This document shows, piece by piece, positions 8,644 through 11,745 of a stretch of 11,745 bases of DNA. This DNA comes from Desulfobacterales bacterium (GTDB lineage Bacteria > Desulfobacterota > Desulfobacteria > Desulfobacterales > BuS5), in assembly GCA_020056865.1 (NCBI GenBank), contig JAGVGX010000233.1:1-11745 (forward strand). Reading direction: 5' to 3'. Each line of letters starts with the position of its first letter. The first letter of the stretch is position 1. A model generated the notes under the pieces. The model worked only from the letters and a program-made list of their open reading frames with translations, made no database searches and had not been told where the DNA came from. The translations under genes were made by a program, and so were the position numbers.

Positions 8644-10242
8644 ATGAAGCCAACCTTGCTGATTGGTCTTGATGGCGCCACTTTTTCTATTTTAGATCCA
8701 CTTATGGATAACGGTATCATGCCGTTTCTGAAAAAATTTCTCCAAAAAGGCGTTCGAGCGGAACTGTTATCAACCTCTAATCCCTTGACGCCACCTGCAT
8801 GGATATCATTGATGACAGGTCGAACACCTGGGAATCATGGTGTGTTTGATTTTATTTGGGCAGAAGAACGCAAAACAGACCATTACTTTACAATATATAA
8901 TTTTCGAGATATTCGCTGCGAAACCATATGGACAATTGTAAGCAGACACAACGGCAGTGTCTGTTCACTTAATTTTCCGTTTATGTCTCCGCCACCTGCC
9001 GTATCAGGATCGATTATCCCCGGATTTGTTTCCTGGAAGCATTTGCGCAGAAATGTTTATCCACGCGATATGTTTGATGATTTAAAAGCACTTGAAGGGT
9101 TTAATGTTAGAGAACTTGCATGGGATTTTGATATGGAAAAGAAGGCTTCAAAGGGAGTCCCAAAGGAAGAATATGAAAATTGGGTAAAATTCCACATCCG
9201 AAGGGAACGGCAGTGGTTTTCTATTGCCAAGTATTTAATGAAAAAAAATCCCAGTAACCTTACTGCTGTATTGTTAGACGGAACCGATAAATTGTTACAC
9301 ATGGGTTGGCGATTTCTTGATCCTGATATTGCTTATGAATCTTTTTCAACTGAGGATTTGAAGATTCGAAGTCTATGCCATGATTATTTTCGTGAACTTG
9401 ATCAATTTATGTCGGAGATTATTGAATTGGCTGGGCCTGATACAAGAGTTTTTATGGCTTCCGATCATGGTTTCGGGCCTTCGAAAATAGTTTTTAGAGT
9501 CAATACATGGCTGCATCAGGAAGGGTACCTTGCCTGGAGAGATATTAACAGTATGGATGATAATAATAAAGCGTCTGCAAAAAAACTTGTGGATGGTCAT
9601 TTTGTCCTGTTGGATTGGGACAATACCACTGCTTATGCAAGAACAGTAACATCTAATGGAATTTACATTCGTGTTGCGAGAAAGCCTGGTCAATCAGGGA
9701 TTCCTGAAGAACAATATGATGCCTTTAGAAAAAAGTTAATTGATAAATTATTGGCTTTTAAAGACCCTGCAACTGGTGAACATATTGTTAAAAAGGTGCT
9801 TACCAAAGAAGAAGCATATCCGGGAGACAATAATGATCAGGCGCCTGATTTATTGCTGGTAATGAAGGATTACAGCTTTGCCTCTATTATGGATAAAACC
9901 CCTGTGGTTATTCATAGACCAGAGGTCGAAGGCACCCATGTGCCGGAGGGTATTTTCTTAGCAAAAGGTCCGGGTATACGTGAAGGTGTTGAGGTCAAAC
10001 AGCATTCAATCATAGATGTTGCGCCTTGCTTGTTATATAGTTTAGGCTTGCCCATACCTTCAGATTTTGAAGGAAAATTGCCGGAAGATATTTTCGAACA
10101 ATCTTTTCTTGAACAAAACCCCTTGCAAACAGGAGAGCCTACGCACTCTCCGGAGTCGTATGACGCTTCTGCTCAAAAGGAGGACAGTGAAGAAAAGGAA
10201 GAAATATATAAGCGTTTAAGGGCTCTTGGATATATGGAGTAG
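8644..10242 (+). CDS. Alkaline-phosphatase-superfamily phosphohydrolase/phosphodiesterase, cytosolic
   Basis: 532 residues, in the type I phosphodiesterase/nucleotide pyrophosphatase and 'AlkP superfamily phosphohydrolase/phosphomutase' group. The two-metal site can be traced: Asp10 in IGLDGA, probable nucleophile Thr49 in LTPPAW followed by TGRTPGNHGVFDF, Asp215 and His219 in DGTDKLLH, Asp274 and His275 in SDHGFG, and His432 in EGTHVPEG. The protein begins directly with the first core strand (KPTLLIGLDG) and has no signal peptide or membrane helix, so it should act in the cytosol, unlike classical alkaline phosphatases. The tail KRLRALGYME resembles the LxxLGY ending common in this group and in sulfatases. 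Thirteen bases separate it from the ACP gene, so it probably acts in the same pathway, perhaps making or cleaving a phosphate ester or phosphodiester of the lipid product (inference). The true substrate cannot be read from the sequence. Confidence 0.88.
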   Translation: MKPTLLIGLDGATFSILDPLMDNGIMPFLKKFLQKGVRAELLSTSNPLTPPAWISLMTGRTPGNHGVFDFIWAEERKTDHYFTIYNFRDIRCETIWTIVSRHNGSVCSLNFPFMSPPPAVSGSIIPGFVSWKHLRRNVYPRDMFDDLKALEGFNVRELAWDFDMEKKASKGVPKEEYENWVKFHIRRERQWFSIAKYLMKKNPSNLTAVLLDGTDKLLHMGWRFLDPDIAYESFSTEDLKIRSLCHDYFRELDQFMSEIIELAGPDTRVFMASDHGFGPSKIVFRVNTWLHQEGYLAWRDINSMDDNNKASAKKLVDGHFVLLDWDNTTAYARTVTSNGIYIRVARKPGQSGIPEEQYDAFRKKLIDKLLAFKDPATGEHIVKKVLTKEEAYPGDNNDQAPDLLLVMKDYSFASIMDKTPVVIHRPEVEGTHVPEGIFLAKGPGIREGVEVKQHSIIDVAPCLLYSLGLPIPSDFEGKLPEDIFEQSFLEQNPLQTGEPTHSPESYDASAQKEDSEEKEEIYKRLRALGYME

Positions 10243-10250
10243 AAGAATAA

Positions 10251-10256
10251 AGAGGG
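10251..10256 (+). promoter_or_regulatory. Ribosome binding site AGAGGG for the hydrolase-PilZ gene
   Basis: AGAGGG lies 5 bases before ATG 10262. Upstream in-frame TTG 10226 falls within the previous gene and has no matching site, and GTG 10256 overlaps this one, so ATG 10262 is the start. Confidence 0.6.
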
Positions 10257-10261
10257 TGTAT

Positions 10262-11455
10262 ATGGGACGATTTATTTGTAATGGAGTTGAAACCAATTAT
10301 CGAACAATGGGCGAAGGAAAAGATGTCGTCCTGATACATGGCCTGGCCGCCAATCATGGCTTCTGGCATCTTAATGTACTACTTTCACTTTCAAGATTTT
10401 GCAGGATAACCGTTTATGATCTTCGGGGACATGGTTATAGCTCCATGCCTATGTCTGGTTACACGACACATGATATGGCAAAAGATTTGCACGAGTTGTT
10501 AAACCATCTCAATATCAGGAAGGCGAATATTATAGGACATAGTTTTGGAGGTTCTGTAGCTTTAAATTATGCGATTTTACATCCTGAACGAATTGAAAGT
10601 TTAGTTATTGCAGATTCAAGGATACGTTCGCTTCAGCCGACCAATTGTATAAAAGACTGGCCTAACTGGAAATATGCAGTTCGTAAACTTGAAGACCTTG
10701 GACTTAATATTACTGAAAATGAAACCGAAGCCGGTTTAAGACTTTTGGAGCATTTGGCGTCTCCTCAGTGGCAGCAGACTATACATAAACTTAAGGATAG
10801 CCCTTTTTTTGTTCCTATGAGCACGTGGGGAAAAGGGAAACGGTCAGCAAATAATTGGTTAAAGCTTCTCTATACAACAACTGCCAGACAAGACTTTGTT
10901 GCATCGGATGGCATTACAATTGACAAACTCAAAACGATTGCCCATCCAACCTTGGCGGTCTATGGAGAACACTCACCGGCGATGACTTCATTGCAAAATC
11001 TTGTAGAACTTTTGCCTAATTGCAAAACATCTATTATTCCCAAGGCAGGCCATTTTTCACCCTTTACCAATCCCGATCTTTTTTCTCGAATTGTAGTTGG
11101 ATATCTTAAAGCATTTGAGCCGATTGACCGAAGATTCGATGAGAGGCTGATTTGGACATTCCCGGTAACCCTATGGGATCATAATGGTAACTGGAGTCAG
11201 GTCATGACAGTTGATGTTTCTAAAAAAGGCCTTCTTGTTGAAACAATACCACAGATAGACATTTTACCTCAGCTTGACATTAACGCAGAGATTGAGTTAA
11301 AAGCATTTGCAGACCACAGAATAAAAAACATAGGTTTGAAAGGCAAGGTGGTTAGAAAAACGATGAAAGAAGATGGCCTGTCCAGTTTGTTCGGAATTGA
11401 ACTTTTTATGGACACAGATGGCTATTATACTTGGGAACGCTATCTCGCGGCATAA
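10262..11455 (+). CDS. Alpha/beta hydrolase with C-terminal PilZ-like domain
   Basis: 397 residues in two parts. Residues 1 to about 285 are an alpha/beta hydrolase: oxyanion-loop motif LIHGLAANHGFW (24-35), DLRGHG (53-58), nucleophile elbow GHSFGG with Ser94, and catalytic His264 in KAGHFSPF. The acid is unclear: the usual site after strand 7 reads YGEHSP, so Glu236 or Asp118 (after strand 6) may serve. Residues about 288-395 resemble a PilZ domain: R291-xxx-R295, then D318-x-S320-xx-G323 (DVSKKG), strand-rich sequence, and a late FGIELF segment. PilZ domains with these two motifs usually bind cyclic di-GMP. No signal peptide or membrane segment is seen. It lies 19 bases after the phosphohydrolase gene, so it could be a chain-releasing thioesterase, acyltransferase or lipase of the pathway, with activity or location set by cyclic di-GMP (inference). 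The hydrolase call is firm; PilZ is likely but rests on motif reading. Confidence 0.85.
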   Translation: MGRFICNGVETNYRTMGEGKDVVLIHGLAANHGFWHLNVLLSLSRFCRITVYDLRGHGYSSMPMSGYTTHDMAKDLHELLNHLNIRKANIIGHSFGGSVALNYAILHPERIESLVIADSRIRSLQPTNCIKDWPNWKYAVRKLEDLGLNITENETEAGLRLLEHLASPQWQQTIHKLKDSPFFVPMSTWGKGKRSANNWLKLLYTTTARQDFVASDGITIDKLKTIAHPTLAVYGEHSPAMTSLQNLVELLPNCKTSIIPKAGHFSPFTNPDLFSRIVVGYLKAFEPIDRRFDERLIWTFPVTLWDHNGNWSQVMTVDVSKKGLLVETIPQIDILPQLDINAEIELKAFADHRIKNIGLKGKVVRKTMKEDGLSSLFGIELFMDTDGYYTWERYLAA

Positions 11456-11478
11456 ATTTTTTGTTAACCATTAAACAA

Positions 11479-11483
11479 AAGGG
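11479..11483 (+). promoter_or_regulatory. Ribosome binding site AAGGG for the exported esterase gene
   Basis: AAGGG lies 6 bases before ATG 11490 and supports that start for the partial gene at the right edge. Confidence 0.5.
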
Positions 11484-11489
11484 CATTCT

Positions 11490-11745
11490 ATGACAATCAA
11501 AAGTAACAGAACTGGTTGCTACGTGCAGAGACCGGTCTTTTTTTGGCTTATTCATCATCGCGTTGCTTTTTGCTTGGCATGTTTTCTACTTTGTATCAGT
11601 TGTGGTGCAATTGTTTCGGGAGATACCATGGGGAAGGCAAGTCAGACAAAAAATCTCACTGAGACGCTCCAACATGAAGGTATCGAGCGAACGTATCACA
11701 TCCATCTGCCGCCGGGTTTCAGCAAGAGCAAGCCTGCCCCGCTTG
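11490..11745 (+). CDS. Exported esterase of the PHB-depolymerase/LpqC type, N-terminal fragment
   Basis: An open frame from ATG 11490 to the right edge (85 full codons, no stop), so the gene is truncated by the window. Residues 1-45 look like a secretion signal: a basic start (K4, R7, R14, R24), then a hydrophobic core VAFCLACFLLCISCGAIV. Cys38 could be lipidated, but the residues before it (CIS) fit the lipobox poorly, so ordinary Sec export is equally possible. The mature start, EGIERTYHIHLPPGFSKSKP, matches the first strands of alpha/beta-hydrolase esterases of the PHB-depolymerase/feruloyl-esterase/LpqC family (the pattern is typically xRTYxxxxPPGxxxxxPxPLV). The catalytic residues lie beyond the edge, so the exact substrate is open. 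Its RBS and the 34-base gap allow co-transcription with the hydrolase-PilZ gene, but an exported product suggests a separate role. Confidence 0.68.
   Translation, partial: MTIKSNRTGCYVQRPVFFWLIHHRVAFCLACFLLCISCGAIVSGDTMGKASQTKNLTETLQHEGIERTYHIHLPPGFSKSKPAPL

Noticed and set aside
11457..11480. AT-rich inverted repeat TTTTGTTAA / TTAAACAAAA after the hydrolase-PilZ gene
   Set aside because: The arms are imperfect and made almost only of A and T, there is no GC-rich stem, and the right arm runs into the next gene's RBS. Too weak to call a terminator.
11529..11544. Palindrome AGACCGGTCT followed by a run of T, terminator-like
   Set aside because: A hairpin here would have only a 3-bp stem with a 4-base loop, and it lies inside the coding start of the exported esterase (RPVFFWL).

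Overview
The window reads as a single, tightly packed, co-directional gene block from a Gram-negative bacterium. Sampled lines run about 35-40% G+C. The protein types (a PUFA-synthase-like/PKS module with a DSIKRVE-type carrier domain, a cytosolic alkaline-phosphatase-superfamily enzyme, a PilZ fusion and an exported PHB-depolymerase-like esterase) fit a deltaproteobacterial or Desulfobacterota-like marine or sediment organism. That taxonomic reading is an inference from style only. No rRNA, tRNA, mobile element, CRISPR array or integration site was seen.

Layout, all on the + strand: (1) 1-2812, the C-terminal part of a multidomain synthase (end of an ACP, then ketoreductase, then dehydratase), cut by the left edge. 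(2) 2825-8329, a complete 1834-residue synthase with the order ketosynthase, acyltransferase, ACP, dehydratase and a C-terminal Sfp-type phosphopantetheinyl transferase. (3) 8319-8630, a free-standing ACP whose start overlaps the end of gene 2. (4) 8644-10242, a cytosolic alkaline-phosphatase-superfamily phosphohydrolase/phosphodiesterase. (5) 10262-11455, an alpha/beta hydrolase fused to a C-terminal PilZ-like domain. (6) 11490-end, the start of an exported esterase of the PHB-depolymerase/LpqC type, cut by the right edge.

Gaps are 12, -11, 13, 19 and 34 bases, each start has a Shine-Dalgarno sequence, and no internal promoter or convincing terminator is visible, so genes 1-5 (perhaps 1-6) probably form one transcription unit. 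No stretch of more than 300 bases lacks a gene.

Together genes 1-3 look like a 'secondary lipid' or polyene synthase related to PUFA synthases (Pfa), heterocyst glycolipid synthase (HglE) and enediyne PKSs. It carries its own activating enzyme, two dehydratases and one ketoreductase, and no enoyl reductase or thioesterase domain within the window. Genes 4 and 5 are candidates for later steps (phosphate-ester chemistry, chain release or turnover). The PilZ-like module on gene 5 raises the possibility of cyclic-di-GMP control. The product is unknown.
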